Assembly (NCBI GenBank): GCA_018340375.1
Contig: JAFFJZ010000004.1
Coordinates: 26,324,001 to 26,388,000 of the forward strand
DNA from: Gonatopus flavifemur
Lineage: Eukaryota; Arthropoda; Insecta; Hymenoptera; Dryinidae
Length of the DNA: 64,000 nucleotides
Direction: 5' to 3'
Below the pieces are notes generated by a model. It was not told the origin of the DNA and made no database searches. It was given only the letters and a program-made list of their open reading frames with translations. This document shows, in pieces, positions 43,493-55,545 of this stretch (positions within the stretch are counted from its first letter, which is position 1; every line of letters starts with the position of its first letter). Both the position numbers and the translations under genes were made by a program.

Positions 43493-46400
43493 ACTCTGAA
43501 AAAATCATGTTGAATCGACTTGGGAACAAGTTGATTTAAGATCGATGCCGAGTTCAAGTGACATAGAGAATATATATAGGCGTTCTCATTTTGTTTTGGC
43601 ATGTCAAAATGCAGAAACAACTTGTCCAAAAGTTGAATCAATATAATACCGGCAACTTAATATCTTCAAGTTGATTGAATCCATCATTTTCCCTCATGTA
43701 GGTTATTGTAAGGATCAGCAAGGATTTTGTGATCTGAATGGACGAAGCTTCCGAAGAATAACTCGTAGGACTTCCTTTATCGTGGTATAGGGTCCAAATT
43801 TAGAATTTTGAAAAACATTTGTTTGACTTGAGACGCTGGACAGTCAACGCTTGAAGCATATACCAATAGCATATCCAAAGTTGAATTCGAATATCAGCTT
43901 CAACGAGTTCACATGTGGAATCCACAAATTTTCAATAGTCGTTTCCGATTAATTTACACTCGAATATGGTAAGATCGTGATATTCCGAAATTTCCAAAAA
44001 ATTGCTTCTTGAGAGAAAATATTGATCACCGTAGACTGGAATAGAATTATTGAAGGTTCTTGAAATGGGACGCCGTTGCAAAACAATGTCAATTAGGGGT
44101 TTGGTGCGATGTTGATTGCTCTCGCTTCGTGAGGCTATGCTCCGCAAAAACGATCTGATTAATTCCGCTCATGGAGGGTACAAGAACTAATGTGCCAGAT
44201 TACACTGATTTTACTGAGCATATAACATATACCTGTAATACGACTGTTTGATAGCAATGACAATTAAAAACATTTAAATATCGAGGAGAAGTGGTATTCT
44301 TCCCATTTATTCCATATACGTTCTGCTGGAATCAAACTTCTTCATATAAGTATGCCTGTAACGAATTGTCATCATTGAATGGAAATTTCATCCGTCAAAT
44401 TGGACATATGGAAAACACAGTATATAATTTTAGGTGAAAAATAGTTTTATGATCATAGGTTATCGTTTTGATTATACTCAAATACAGAAAAGAAGCATCT
44501 AAACTCAAGATCTACAGACCAGATGATGTATCCAACAAACATGGATATGATGAAACAGTGAAGTACAATACAGTCCCATGTGGGAACAATCTCCAAAAAT
44601 GTATACAATTGTTCACAAATTGTGTACAATTATATACAGTTATAGACATTCCTTTCACATGGGGTACACCCTCTCTATATTGCCATAGGGCTTCTCTCTC
44701 GCTCAGATGTCCTTCTTTGATAGAGTGAGGAAGATACCAGTCGGCACTGTTGAGGAGGTTTACTGTACAGTGAGGTGTTTCATTTTCTTAGAATCGCAAT
44801 TGTCATGTGACTTCACTCGAATCCTTGATTCTACAAATCTAAAAGGTGTGTACACGAAACCTCGAGTGAGTTGATCAATATTTAGATGTTGCACAATTTG
44901 AATCATTCCATTTATTATACATCCCGTGCAGCATTACCGCCGTTTACCAGACAATTCTCTGTCGCTTCTCCGTTTCCCCACCTCATTCTCACGTGTCTCT
45001 TTTATCCACGTCACCTCTACAGAGATGCGACGAAGAAGCGGTGGGTGAATTAGGGATTGGGAATGTCATTCAAATAACTCCCATCTGTAAACACTAAATT
45101 CTCATAATTATAGTGTACAGTACTGACGCGCTTCTCATGTGTTATCAAACGTTCCTGTACTAGCCGTGTTTTTGCTCTTGACGATATGTGAAAAAAAATT
45201 AATTCTTCAAAGGCCATCTCGAACAACAGAATTCATGAAACATATACTGAGGGGAGATTTCACTAATAGTTAGTCATTTTTATGAAAATGATACACACAT
45301 TCATTTGAATATCCTCAATCGCTCTTCTTAAATGATCCAATTACTGCTTTTTATGGTTATCAAGGTAGCTTTGTAGAGATAATGTTCATTAATGATTATT
45401 AATAATTATCATTGAGACATCTCAGTTGTCGCGCATAAAACGTGATCACAGGGAATAAAATGTTTCCAAAAAGATGTCAAATAAATGTTTTTATAATGAT
45501 AATTGGGTTTTCTTTCAGGGTAAAGGTTACACAAAAGAGTGGGGCAATGACGATTGAATGACCCCTCGAGAATATTCCTGATTCGTATGCATACACAGAA
45601 CATACGTAACAGACCAACGGAAGCTGTTTCAATCAATTACAAAATAACGTTTGAGGATCTAATAATCATCTGAATCTTCGAACGAAGTTGAATATGACCT
45701 CCTTACCTTTCATCAAAATTCCACGTTATTCATTGGAATTCCACAAAGAGCTATGTTGTAATAAAACAGTTATTTTTGCTCCATCATCTATTTTTATTCA
45801 TCGCCCATAACGAGCGTAAGAGTAGAATTTTATGCTTCGCTTGTAACGACCGTTGGTGGCAGAAATTCGAGAGTAGCAAGAGTGGAGGCTCATGGTGCGA
45901 GTCGAGCGTGAGGAGATTAGGGGAAATCGCTTGTAACCAGCTTGCTTAAAACAAGAGTCTACTGTAATCGTTGAGAAATTGGAAGGTGAGATCTAGTGAC
46001 CTTGCACGAAGTGAATTCCCACAAGCAGGGATAGGAACCGACTTGTCAGCCACCGGATTGGATCAGATATTTATATACCCTCTTCAATATTCCGATTGAA
46101 TCTGTTACGTCATGGAAAACAATCCTCCAAGAAATAACAAACGGATACAGGAGGAAATCTTTGGAAGATTTACCCCTGAAAATTATTTCCCCAATTCAAC
46201 ATTCGTAAGGAAGGGGTAGGAATCTCGGAAGTGGAAATCTTCAAACTGAGGGAAATTTAGTAAATTTACTTTTACATATGTATCCTGTATGAAATGTTGC
46301 AGGTGAGTGGTTGCGGAACTCAAAAGAATATTCGATATCTCTGATATATCTATGTATATGAAGTTTGAGACATCGGATAGTTATTCTTTTGGTTGTGGTA

Positions 46401-46700
46401 TTTTTGATGCGAATATGTACAAAGATTACTTTATTATAAATTTGGTGAATATATTTTGGATCGAGTAATCCCTTTTGGTGGATTTTTACACTAGACTCAG
46501 TTAAAATCTTTTGTGTAAGGCAACCATTTGTATATTTCGTGTTCCATAATTTCTATTCTATTATTTTGTGTCTGCAATTGGCCATCACAGTATTTAGTGA
46601 ATGAGGTTATTTGAGAGTCATTGAGGAAGAAGTGGTTATTGTGAAAAAATCACTCATAATTAAGTTAACATTTGATTAAATATATTTTATAGCATGTTTC
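43493..46700. other. 3.2 kb without a supported gene
   Basis: AT-rich, mostly unique-looking. An imperfect inverted pair CCCATGTGGGA/TCACATGGGG frames 44573-44670. Slightly GC-richer patches at 44930-45060 and 45790-45960 hold no convincing frame. Short frames (43932-44147, 44468-44728, 45409-45636) show no motif. Confidence 0.4.
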
Positions 46701-46701
46701 C

Positions 46702-47067
46702 TTACAAACTCCTTTTACAATTTTGACAATTATCACCACAAGGCAATCCCTTACTCAACATCTCATCTACAAAATTTCTCTTTTCTTGTTCCTTTTTTAG
46801 AGATGTGATATCCTCTTCTCCCCAGAAGGGCGGGGGTTTGGGTAATTCTACCAGGTTCCGAATGTTTTCCGAATAAGTCAAGGTCCTTAACTCCTCAATC
46901 AACCTATGTGGGGCATTCTCATCCGTATTTAGGTTTTTGATGAAAATCCTACGCCTCCTCCCTTTTTCTGGCAGGGTGTCCGAACGGATATGTCGGTATT
47001 CTCCCGCAATCCTGGTTTTGGTTTTTTTTATGATATAGTGGATTTCTTCAATCCTTCCTGATTCCAC
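46702..47067 (-). CDS. unrecognised protein-coding segment with C-terminal Cys motif
   Basis: A minus-strand frame preceded by an acceptor-like TTTTGTGTTAG and ending in a stop at 46702. It is basic in the middle (EKGRRRRIFIKNLNTDE), then has NLVELPKPPPFWGEED and ends CGDNCQNCKRSL. Codon content looks protein-like and there is no ATG, so I read it as a 3' exon or a fragment. It lies 2.4 kb downstream (minus-strand sense) of the glycoprotein relic and could belong to the same element. No family recognised. Confidence 0.35.
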   Translation of the reverse strand: MESGRIEEIHYIIKKTKTRIAGEYRHIRSDTLPEKGRRRRIFIKNLNTDENAPHRLIEELRTLTYSENIRNLVELPKPPPFWGEEDITSLKKEQEKRNFVDEMLSKGLPCGDNCQNCKRSL

Positions 47068-47259
47068 TAACACAAAATAAGTAAAAGGGGGGATAAAAAG
47101 AAAAACTGATTGCGAGCGAGACTCTATTGTGATATTCAGTCATTTATTTTAATTTGAATGAAAGAAAAAGAGAAAAATATAATCGTTACGCGATGATCAC
47201 ATTCGTTCGATGTGACGTTTTCAAAATAGATTAACTATGAAAAATCCACCATGTCACTT

Positions 47260-47262
<3 letters not shown>

Positions 47263-47297
<35 letters not shown>
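47263..47297. repeat. (TA)n microsatellite
   Basis: About 17 TA units. Confidence 0.9.
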
Positions 47298-47300
<3 letters not shown>

Positions 47301-49068
47301 CAACACTCGGGACTGTTCACAATTTAATCACTTTTGACAGATGATTGAAACCCGGATTTCTGGGCGCGGTTTCACTCCCAGCTTCCATCGAGAATAGTTG
47401 TACGGAACACAACTCAATGGAAACTACGAGGTTTTTTTTTATATATAATTTAATTGGAGTTTTGATCCAATTCAATTATGTGAATATGTAAATTTATTTT
47501 CGAATATGTTGAGGTGAATATACGTATAGCAACGTACTGTTAGGCGCTGGAAACTTCCTTGTCGATGAATAATTTTTTCTTGTCTTGGAGCAGGTCAAGA
47601 GAGCAGATCTCTTATGATTTTGTCGTATAATGCTTAAGCAAATGATTGTAATTTGATATTGTCCCATGCTGCAGCGTACTCGTATTTATACATGCGCCTT
47701 CAGACCAAGTCTCGATGATTGGCTACAGGTTCCCTGGAGGGAAATTTTTAGGTTTTAGCCAATCAGTGATCCAGGTCCAGGCTCTCAACCGGGGGATCTA
47801 GTCTAATTCCTGCATTTTCATCGATCGGAAAAAATTTATTTTTCGACCCTCGATCAGTAGCGTTTCGTCCTCCGCTGGGTTGGAGAAATCGCTCTCTATA
47901 CGCACAATGTATGTTTTTCAGGGGTTGCCTTGCTTAATAAGATCTTCCTCGAATTCTATGCATATTTTCTATGATTTGAAACATAAAGCAACATATTCGA
48001 TATCTTATTAATACGTTTTTGCACGGTCAATTGTATGTATTTACTTCAATCATGTTCAAAATGTTATAACGTTTCATTTTACAACGAGTTTGGATGATAT
48101 GAAGATTTAAAAATCAATTCCAACTGGAATATCTTCATTAGTAAAAGAAAAAATCACCATTCATTCAATGAAAATTATGGTATTCCCTAAAAGCTTATGT
48201 TGAACTTGAAAACAGCACATCTATATTCAAGTCGTATCCTAACATTCCCTTTTGGTAATGCTTTGATTGAATTAATGTCTTATCGAAAGTAATATGAAAT
48301 TTCTATCATCTAAATCGTGATTCTCGCTCAACTTGAGATCTCCTGATGATTCATATCGCTTCTTTCCCTCAATCTTCCGATATAACGCATTTTATCAATT
48401 AGTTTCTACAGAGGATTATTGACATATGAATAAATGAAGGTCTCAGGTGTTTTGCGATTCACGGTTACTGAATATTGTTTCTTCTCAGACGAAAATCTAA
48501 TTATTCTGTATCATTTTCATGTGGACTTCTGAATTTTGCTGGAATATTTGATATCCAATTCGCTTCAATCCAGTCTTACTTCAATCAATTATACCTGTTG
48601 TCAACACAATTCTCTATCAGAATTTGTTGGTTTGAGACTATATGGATCAAGGATTTGATTTATTCAAATTCGAATGTTCTTTGTTTTTTCAGTGATTTCG
48701 TTCAACATCTGTATTTTGTTGTACGAAAGGCAATCTTATGGATTTTCATGAAATTTTAGCTTGACTTATCAAACTCTATTCCAAATTGTTGTACCAATTT
48801 TTATCATTTCATAAAATGAATTTCATATTGGAGCAGATTATTGTGCACATCATTGCTTAATTTTTATTTCTCAATTCATCAGAATGAGTGTTCTGAAAAT
48901 AGTTAATAATTTTCCTGAAAAATTCATTTGAAATATTTCATGCATATAACTTAAGTATTTGAAGTCTTGGCTGACCACATTCTTAAGATAAGGGATGTTT
49001 ATATATACGAAAAACGTCTCTAGTTACAATAGCTCTTGCGATCCACGTGGATGAGGCTATAGGTCGTT
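47298..49068. other. no supported gene
   Basis: 47300-47930 is somewhat GC-richer with CGATCGG/CCTCGATCAG words and an inverted GATTGGCTA/TAGCCAATC pair; LTR or promoter material is possible but no partner LTR was found. The rest is AT-rich. Confidence 0.35.
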
Positions 49069-49272
49069 TCAGACTTGTGGATTCAATATTAACGTTGTCG
49101 CAAGTTTGGTTCGGCTTCTACACTTCTCCTCACATGCCTCTACGCGAGCGAGAATCGATGACAAGTCGTAGGGCGCTACGTCACTCCACGCACAGGTGTT
49201 AGTGAGGAGGAGTAGTAGTGCCTGTCTGACTCTGATTTCTTTTCTTAATTCAGATATGCAATATGGTTGCAT
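49069..49272 (-). CDS. short frame with signal-peptide-like segment
   Basis: The frame contains a Leu-rich core (QALLLLLTNTCAWSDVAPYD) resembling a signal peptide with a cleavable end, then a Cys/Glu-containing stretch (RVEACEEKCRSR) and a stop after 67 codons. It lies just downstream of the glycoprotein relic on the same strand. It could be the start of another secreted or envelope-type protein, truncated. Low certainty. Confidence 0.3.
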   Translation of the reverse strand: MQPYCISELRKEIRVRQALLLLLTNTCAWSDVAPYDLSSILARVEACEEKCRSRTKLATTLILNPQV

Positions 49273-49459
49273 ATTCTTTAGGGGCCAAATAAAAAGAATG
49301 AAATGGAGTGAAAGATGCGTTCACGTTACACTTTCCCCTTTTTTTGACCAATTCTCGTGGAGGATTTGGCAAACAGTAACAGGTAAGAGTTGGAGTGTAC
49401 GTGTGAGGTCCAAATGAAAATGAATACCTTGCTTATATCTATTCGTAAATTTATAATTA

Positions 49460-51475
49460 TCAATTTAATCCGTAAGGTCTTTTCGATGTCGTTGGCTCGG
49501 TCGAAGGTTTCTGGTTATCATCGCCTTTTTTTCCGTCCTTCAATCCGTTCCATGGGTATAGTTCGCTGTAGACGGCTTCCTCATCATCGTCGTTCCTTGG
49601 TGGTGCTCGTTCAATAGGTTCGGATTGTTGCTCTATGGGTTCTGTACGTTTCCCCAAATGCAATAATAGATTTGTTGCTGAGTCCCATAAGGCTACTATC
49701 AAGTACGGCGACCAACCATATGCAGTGTGCAATGCGAATAAATGGATGAGCGTGTCAATCATTAGTTTTATAATTTTTATGGTTATAATCACTCCCAATA
49801 TGCCAGTACAAAAGGTTCCAAACGTGCTGAAACCAATCCATAGTTTGTTCCAAGTAGAAGTAGCTATGTGTTCGAGGGTTTTCTCATCAAAAACTGAGCT
49901 CCAACTGAGTCCTTGGAGTTCTACAGGTTCTCCCGTTGCGGCTCGTATAATATTATTGAGTATTGATGGTTGTCCAAACGGTGACATGATATATTCATTT
50001 GATCGTTCTATGTCTTTTTCAGTATAAATCCCTTGTTTGGCCAGATTCCCGGGATTTTGATACGTCCAAGTTGGCGTTGTAAGGGGCGTCATCACATAGG
50101 GATTCGTGGTTTCCGTTGGGAACGGTGGCATTTCATACCATGTACCGTCCACTTCGTACATAGGTGGTATCATGTTATTACATGGAACTTCTGTTCCTCT
50201 CAATTTCAAGATATGAGTCTTAGGCATCATATAATGATTTTCCGAGCCTTTGAATACAGGTAGTTCTTGATAGCACCTAGTTGTTGATGACACTGTTACG
50301 TCCACCGGTATACATTTTATCACTCTCATTACTTCTCCAGTGATTATTGCCGGATAACCAGGTCCTTTTTGAAAATTATACGCAAATTCTTCCGGTCTGA
50401 TGAATGCGATGGTTTGTGCGTTTAGCAACATTCCCTGCTCGAGCTTGCATCTTTGGATGATTACATCCTCTCATGAATTATTCATTTGTGTGCGGATAAA
50501 CTTTTCCACGTATACAAATTTACTATTCACATAAGTGAACAAATCCAAGTCCTGCGTTTCCATTGGTTTGGGTCTCGAGAAGAAGCTTTCGCGCCTTCCT
50601 TCCAAAATAAATAATTTCAGATGCTGAGTTCTGATCAACTGATAGCCACATAGGTATCGTGATTGCTCAGCGGTTAAAGCGAAGGTTATATCTTCAGTTT
50701 TTACCGAGTAAATTGTTTCAGGATAATGATTCGATAAATCCTGCAGTTTAGTGAAGAACCCTTCATATCGAACACTATATCGGTTAAATTTACAAGACTC
50801 TTCCGGAATCACATCCTAAAAAGCGTGTCCTCCCAGTATATCGATACAACTTCCAGAAGAGAGTGTACATTGCGTCCCTGAAGTTCAGATCAATTTATTC
50901 TTTTCCATGTCGGTCTTTGCTCTATAATCCATGAGAGTTATTTCCACAGATCCTTGGACTACCACGTCGCTCCATGTTCCATAAGGGTCAGCGTGATATA
51001 TCCCTTCACACTCTCCATCCGTAGTGATCTTCCCTGCTATAGTTATAGCAAAGGTAGTTGTAGCGTTTGTCCGGATCCCATGCACCGAGGTTGCACCAAT
51101 TGGCATCCTTCCTGTCTCGTGGAGGTCCTTGCAGCGGTCCCTGGAGATTTCTTGTATATACTCTTCATATCCACCTGATACAGCTTCGGTATGCGAAAAC
51201 ATCCCGCAATGATTCACCTCGCGGAAAATTTCCACTTTGCAGAGTAAGACATGAGCGGTACCAAAATCAATCAATTGAAGTAGTTGCATGAATATGGTAG
51301 TTTGATTGACAATCGGTTCTGCAATATTGCAATCTCCAATCTTGTTGAGGGATATCGTTGTAATGTTTGCATTTGAGGCAGTACAATCATAGGCAATCAA
51401 TCCATGGATGTCCGTAAATCGGGAAGCGATGAGTAACCAAAACCATGTGGTCCGTTCGAAATTCCTGGTCGTCAT
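49460..51475 (-). pseudogene. endogenous chuvirus-type envelope glycoprotein, three internal stops
   Basis: One minus-strand frame of ~671 codons runs 51475 to 49460 without frameshift but with stops at 50885-50887, 50819-50821 and 50471-50473. It starts with a hydrophobic signal segment followed by LIAYDCTASNANITTISL, the N-terminal hallmark of chuvirus glycoproteins and of the related envelopes captured by insect BEL/Pao elements. Many Cys follow. A long hydrophobic membrane segment (about 49740-49860) precedes a charged, Glu/Pro-rich cytoplasmic tail. Length equals a full glycoprotein. No polymerase, nucleoprotein, gag or RT was found beside it, and no LTR pair, so whether it came directly from a virus or via a retroelement is open. 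It encodes no functional product as it stands. Confidence 0.75.
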
Positions 51476-51536
51476 TCCTTTATGAATAAAGTATTTCGGC
51501 TTGTTCGATTACACTTGTCTTCTAATATAATTGGAT

Positions 51537-51559
51537 ATATATATATATATATATATATG
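51537..51559. repeat. (TA)n microsatellite
   Basis: About 11 TA units directly upstream (minus sense) of the glycoprotein relic. Confidence 0.85.
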
Positions 51560-51969
51560 TATATGTATACGTATAAAAAGGAGGATTATATGAAACATTT
51601 TTTTCTATAATAATAAAGGAAAATTTCAATTAATTGTTCATGTGACAATACATATAAATTGTAACTAAGTCATGAACATTTCTCAAAACTTCAATAATAC
51701 AAGATTCTGAATGCTCCTCTCTCTTTTTTTTTTATGAAGGAAGAATTACGTTCTTACATAATATATCAAAAGAATATGTAAAAGAATATATAAAAAAAAA
51801 AGAAGTTTCAATTTATATGAATTTGTACCTTCCCAAGTAATGATATTTCATGAGAACTTATTCGATATTGAATTTAGTAATTTGGATTATTTTCCATATG
51901 ATAAGTATTCAATTTAACTCCGCATTTAGGACAATAGTTAACAACTTCTAAAGTTTAAGCAATTTCCTC

Positions 51970-52212
51970 TCAATGTTGTCCACAATTCGGACAGTAGTTA
52001 AATTTTTGTGGAACGTCAGTAGGTATGGTCATCTGAGGTCTAAGAACAAGACACAGGCGTGGTAGCGGTCTGCGTAATCGCTTGACATTTGTCTGTCCTA
52101 GTGGTTTCCATGAAATCTTTGGTTTGGTTTTCAAACTTCGATTCAATGATTCGACAGTATCATTGTTGTGAATAGTGGACTTGGTTTGCAGATACTGGTT
52201 TCCAACAAGGAA
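51970..52212 (-). pseudogene. unrecognised frame ending in a zinc-ribbon motif
   Basis: A minus-strand frame beginning after a stop reads FLVGNQYLQTKSTIHNNDT, a basic central part (SWKPLGQTNVKRLRRPLPR) and ends FNYCPNCGQH then TGA. Just downstream, at about 51903-51945, a second copy of the motif reads VNYCPKCGVKLNTY in another register. Coding-like but not assignable; upstream of the glycoprotein in the same orientation. Confidence 0.35.
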
Positions 52213-52460
52213 TTATCGTTTTTATTCTTATATCCCCAGGATGTACTTGGTTCGGGTTGCGAGTACTTCTGGTCGATAATTGCCTCGCTCTCGCCAAGTC
52301 TTCAGGTTCTAGTTCCCGAGGCGCATTGATATTGAGAGGATTCGTAGTTTTCGAGTCCTCATATGATGCATCATCATCTTTTTCTTGTGTACCACATGAT
52401 GATGATGATGATGGAGGAATTATACGGATAATAAGGCATTCGGTAGAGACAGGTGATTGA
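52160..52460 (-). pseudogene. unrecognised acidic/serine-rich coding-like frame
   Basis: Reads SPVSTECLIIRIIPPSSSSS, an acidic stretch, ELEPEDLARARQLSTRSTRN and CWKPVSANQV, then stops at 52160-52162. It overlaps the next frame (51970-52212) by about 50 nt in a different register; one indel could join them. No family recognised. Confidence 0.3.
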
Positions 52461-53540
52461 AATACATGTGATAAGTGATATTATGTGAAAGTGCGAAGGA
52501 TATCGCATTTATTCATCCCTTTGATCTTTACCGATCTGGCCCTTAAGCCTACAAAGAAGGAGAGAGAGAAAATATAACAAAATGTAAAGTTTTGTTCCTT
52601 CCTTCATCGCGAATAGACTAATACAAAAAGAAGAACGCTTAATAAAAATGAATTCAAAAAGGAGACCCACGCGAGTTGCCCCGTAAATTATGGCAATCCG
52701 TAACGGGCTGAGCGTGTGTGTCCTCAGAGGATGACGCGAAGTTGGTTGGGAGGGTTACAATCAAGCGGATACTTGATTGTAACTCCTCCACTCTTCGATA
52801 ATTAGACTCTAATTAACTGAAAATGAATTTACATCAATACAAGTTGAATAATGAACTCTACGGTGCAGTAGCTGAATTTGATGAGATTAATAAAAGGTTA
52901 TATTGATTGAAGCATTTGATTTACATCTCGTTATCACTGCTATAGTGATAAATTCTTGCAAATCAAATCACGTTTCAACATAAGGAAACTGATGAGTTCG
53001 ATTCACATCTCACTATCATTGCAATAGTGATAGGTTCTTGAGAATCGAACTACGAACTTAATCGTGTTTTACATATACTTGGATTGTATCTCGCCGAATC
53101 AGCAATTGATTTGGGTCCTCACAATTCAAGTGAGGGGAGCTGAAGAAGAGACTATGAAATTTCTTCTTAATCTATAATGTATTCTCATACACCGTAGAGT
53201 TGCTTTACATGAAAATTTCCCCTTACTCATACCAGACGAAATTCAAACTCATCAGCGAGAATCTTCAATGACCATGTGCCGCTGCGATTTGTACACCTCA
53301 TTAGGTAGTGAGCTCCGATGATAAGGGAACGTATTATGATGCTATTTAACGACACACGGTAACTGTTTGTCCGTCGCGATGATGAGTCCGATTTCCTACT
53401 TATAAATCTTCATACCTCAATTTCGGGTGATTTCGTGTAAAAATTGCCGGTAGTCGATGCGTAGGCGTTGTAACGACACGATCTCTGTCACTATCCATTA
53501 TTCTCAATACTATTATTATAGAGAGAGAGATATCGTACCG
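52461..53540. other. non-coding; small hairpins
   Basis: TTACAATCAAGCGGATACTTGATTGTAA forms a hairpin at 52754-52782. No supported frame. A plus-strand TATAAAT lies near 53401. Confidence 0.45.
52915..53048 (+). repeat. two ~78-bp direct copies each containing a hairpin
   Basis: GATTTACATCTCGTTATCAC and GATTCACATCTCACTATCAT start similar units; each includes TATCACTG(C)TATAGTGATA-type inverted repeats and ends TTCTTG. Confidence 0.65.
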
Positions 53541-54571
53541 TTACACATCATTAGTTTTGATCGAAACATAATCCTTCATGCCTGACAATATCCGGCTATT
53601 TTCATCATCCAAGTAAAATGCTATGATGGAATTTTCGATCTCGCAAGATAACCTTCGTCCTCTCTCTGGATTTGGTGATGTTAGAATCCCGTTTCCAGCT
53701 ACCAACTGTATGGCTTTCCTAGCTTGACGTTCCGAAGCATTGAATTCAATAGCCAATGTCCTTCGTCCCCATGATTTTGGAGCAAGGGTTAGAAGCAAAA
53801 TCTTTTCTGAGTAACTGGGAAGATGTTTGAATTTTTCTTCGATTTGATCGAGAACTTCAAAAGCTGAGTCATGATGTTTTATTTGACAATTTCGATTTAA
53901 ATTCTCAGACATTTTTGTTGATGGAACGGGAAAATCTTCTTCATTTATATCAAAAGTTTCCTCCTCGTTAATTTCAAGGTGTGGGACATCATCCTCTTCT
54001 TCGAATCCTGTTTGATCCTAAGGGATAATAGAAATTCCTCAATTATCCCAGTTTTCTCCTCATCAGAACATTTTGGGGCTGCACTGAAGAGAATAAATAG
54101 TGGACTCAACTACGCACGACAGTTGGATACGTTCAAATGCAATACTTCTTTAATTCAACTAGATTTGTAGTTGACTCAACTACGAATATTTGAATGAACC
54201 TTGAATTCAAATTGAATTGACGGAGGATTGTATTTGAACGTATCCAACTGTCGTGCGTAGTTGCCTCCGTTATCTTTTTTTCTCAATGTATACTGTGTAC
54301 TTTTTTGATGAATCGAATAATAAAGCGGAACTACCTCAAGTGAATTATTCTCGTATGTATCCATCTGAACAGATTGGACATCGTACAAAGGTGACATTGA
54401 AGATAGTACAGTCATGTCTTTCCTGCATCTACTACATATTCGGGTATCAGAGGGTAGATGATGATATTTTTTCCTCAGATTTGAAGAAAAGGTTCGAAGA
54501 TCTGAAAATTTCTTGTGACAAGGATATTGAAATGGATTGGAACAACGATCACCTGGACTCCTTCGTTTCAT
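53541..54571 (-). pseudogene. multicopy insect repeat-family gene, interrupted by a palindromic insertion
   Basis: From the ATG at 54571: GDRCSNPFQYPCHKKFSDLR and HHLPSDTRICSRCRKDMTVL, a Cys-rich N-terminal module. After a palindromic insertion (54107-54263) and an acidic linker (about 53915-54005) the frame at 53912-53541 reads LPSYSEKILLLTLAPKSWGR, FNASERQARKAI, NPERGRRLS and ILSGMKDYVSIKTNDV. These two modules ('CCNPFxxxxHxKxSKxLRxVS...ICxxCRK' and 'EKVQxLTLxPKSWSxxKxxxEFxVS...GxKDxVSI') occur together in a large unnamed protein family found in many insects and cnidarians. Only the N-terminal portion is in this locus; it stops at 53541. Function unknown; it behaves like a mobile-element protein. 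Confidence 0.5.
54107..54263. mobile_element. 157-bp palindromic MITE inside the repeat-family gene
   Basis: CAACTACGCACGACAGTTGG and GATACGTTCAAATGCAAT at the left pair with ATTGTATTTGAACGTATC and CCAACTGTCGTGCGTAGTTG at the right. It lies between the two coding modules of the surrounding minus-strand gene. Confidence 0.8.
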
Positions 54572-54609
54572 TGTGTTATTACATGCAGGAAAAAGTTCTT
54601 CCTCAATAG

Positions 54610-55199
54610 AATAATTCAGCAGAAAATCAATGACAAAAACTTCATAAACAAGAAAGTTTCACTGATTTGATATTTATCTCTGTACATTCAAAACGACACA
54701 AGACCGTTGATGAGTTCAGATTGGAGAGAACGAGGTTGATTAGGTTACAAATGAAAAATAATCAGTTTGCCCTGGAAACATCCACAGTTACTATTCAATT
54801 GAAGCTTCAGGGCAGAAGTTTATATGATTGATAAGAATGAATTCAAATCCTCAGTGAATTAGAATCAGAGAATAACATTAAGAATCAGAGGATATTTGAT
54901 TTCTGGAAGTGATTTTCACTGATAATGATACAGAAAATTACGACAGAATGAATCATTCATTAGCGTAAAATATTATTACACAATGTTGGCGTAGTGTTGT
55001 ATTTATACACGATGGTAGTGGGTGGACGTGTGAGATCTGAGCACTTAAACCAGGGTACCCAAGGTCCAACACATAGGATAAAACCGCGAGCGCCCGCACC
55101 ATCTGGGAGTGGAGCGGCATGAAATAGGAACTACTGGTCACTAATACATGCATATAGGTACATATGTGTGCACACAACAAAATGATATGTCCGTGTGAT
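54610..55199. other. no gene; upstream region of the THAP gene
   Basis: AT-rich to 54990, then a GC-richer patch (GCGAGCGCCCGCACC, 55086-55100) with a minus-strand TATAAATAC near 55006. No supported frame. Confidence 0.35.
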
Positions 55200-55422
55200 T
55201 TTTAGGCCGCCATGTTGCGGTGTGTATATGAATTCAAATAAAATAGACGTGTATGTCAAAACACCACAGTTAAAAGTGAAAAAGTGTCGAAATAAAATAT
55301 TGAACTAAGTGAAAAGTGTAATCCGTGGATAGAGTGAACCCGGAGGAACAAATAAAATATAATTTGAAGAGGAATCATCAACGAATACCGCTGATTTGAC
55401 CAACTTTATTTCTACTTTGCAG
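55200..55422 (+). other. probable 5'UTR exon of the THAP gene
   Basis: Ends TTTGCAG|GTTAGTAAA at 55422, a good donor, and lacks an ATG-initiated frame of length. The next acceptor (TTTCCAG, 55545) is 8 bases before the ATG. The start of transcription is not seen. Confidence 0.4.
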
Positions 55423-55545
55423 GTTAGTAAATGTATTATTTCATGATAGTACATACATAAACTTTATTTATATAAAAATATTTCATTTTCATTGAACATA
55501 TAAAAAAAATTCAATACAATAATTATGACACATTTTGATTTCCAG

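Noticed and set aside
47300..53500. A complete retroelement with LTRs around the glycoprotein
   Set aside because: I found no direct-repeat pair, no gag, protease, reverse transcriptase or integrase motif in 46.7-53.5 kb.
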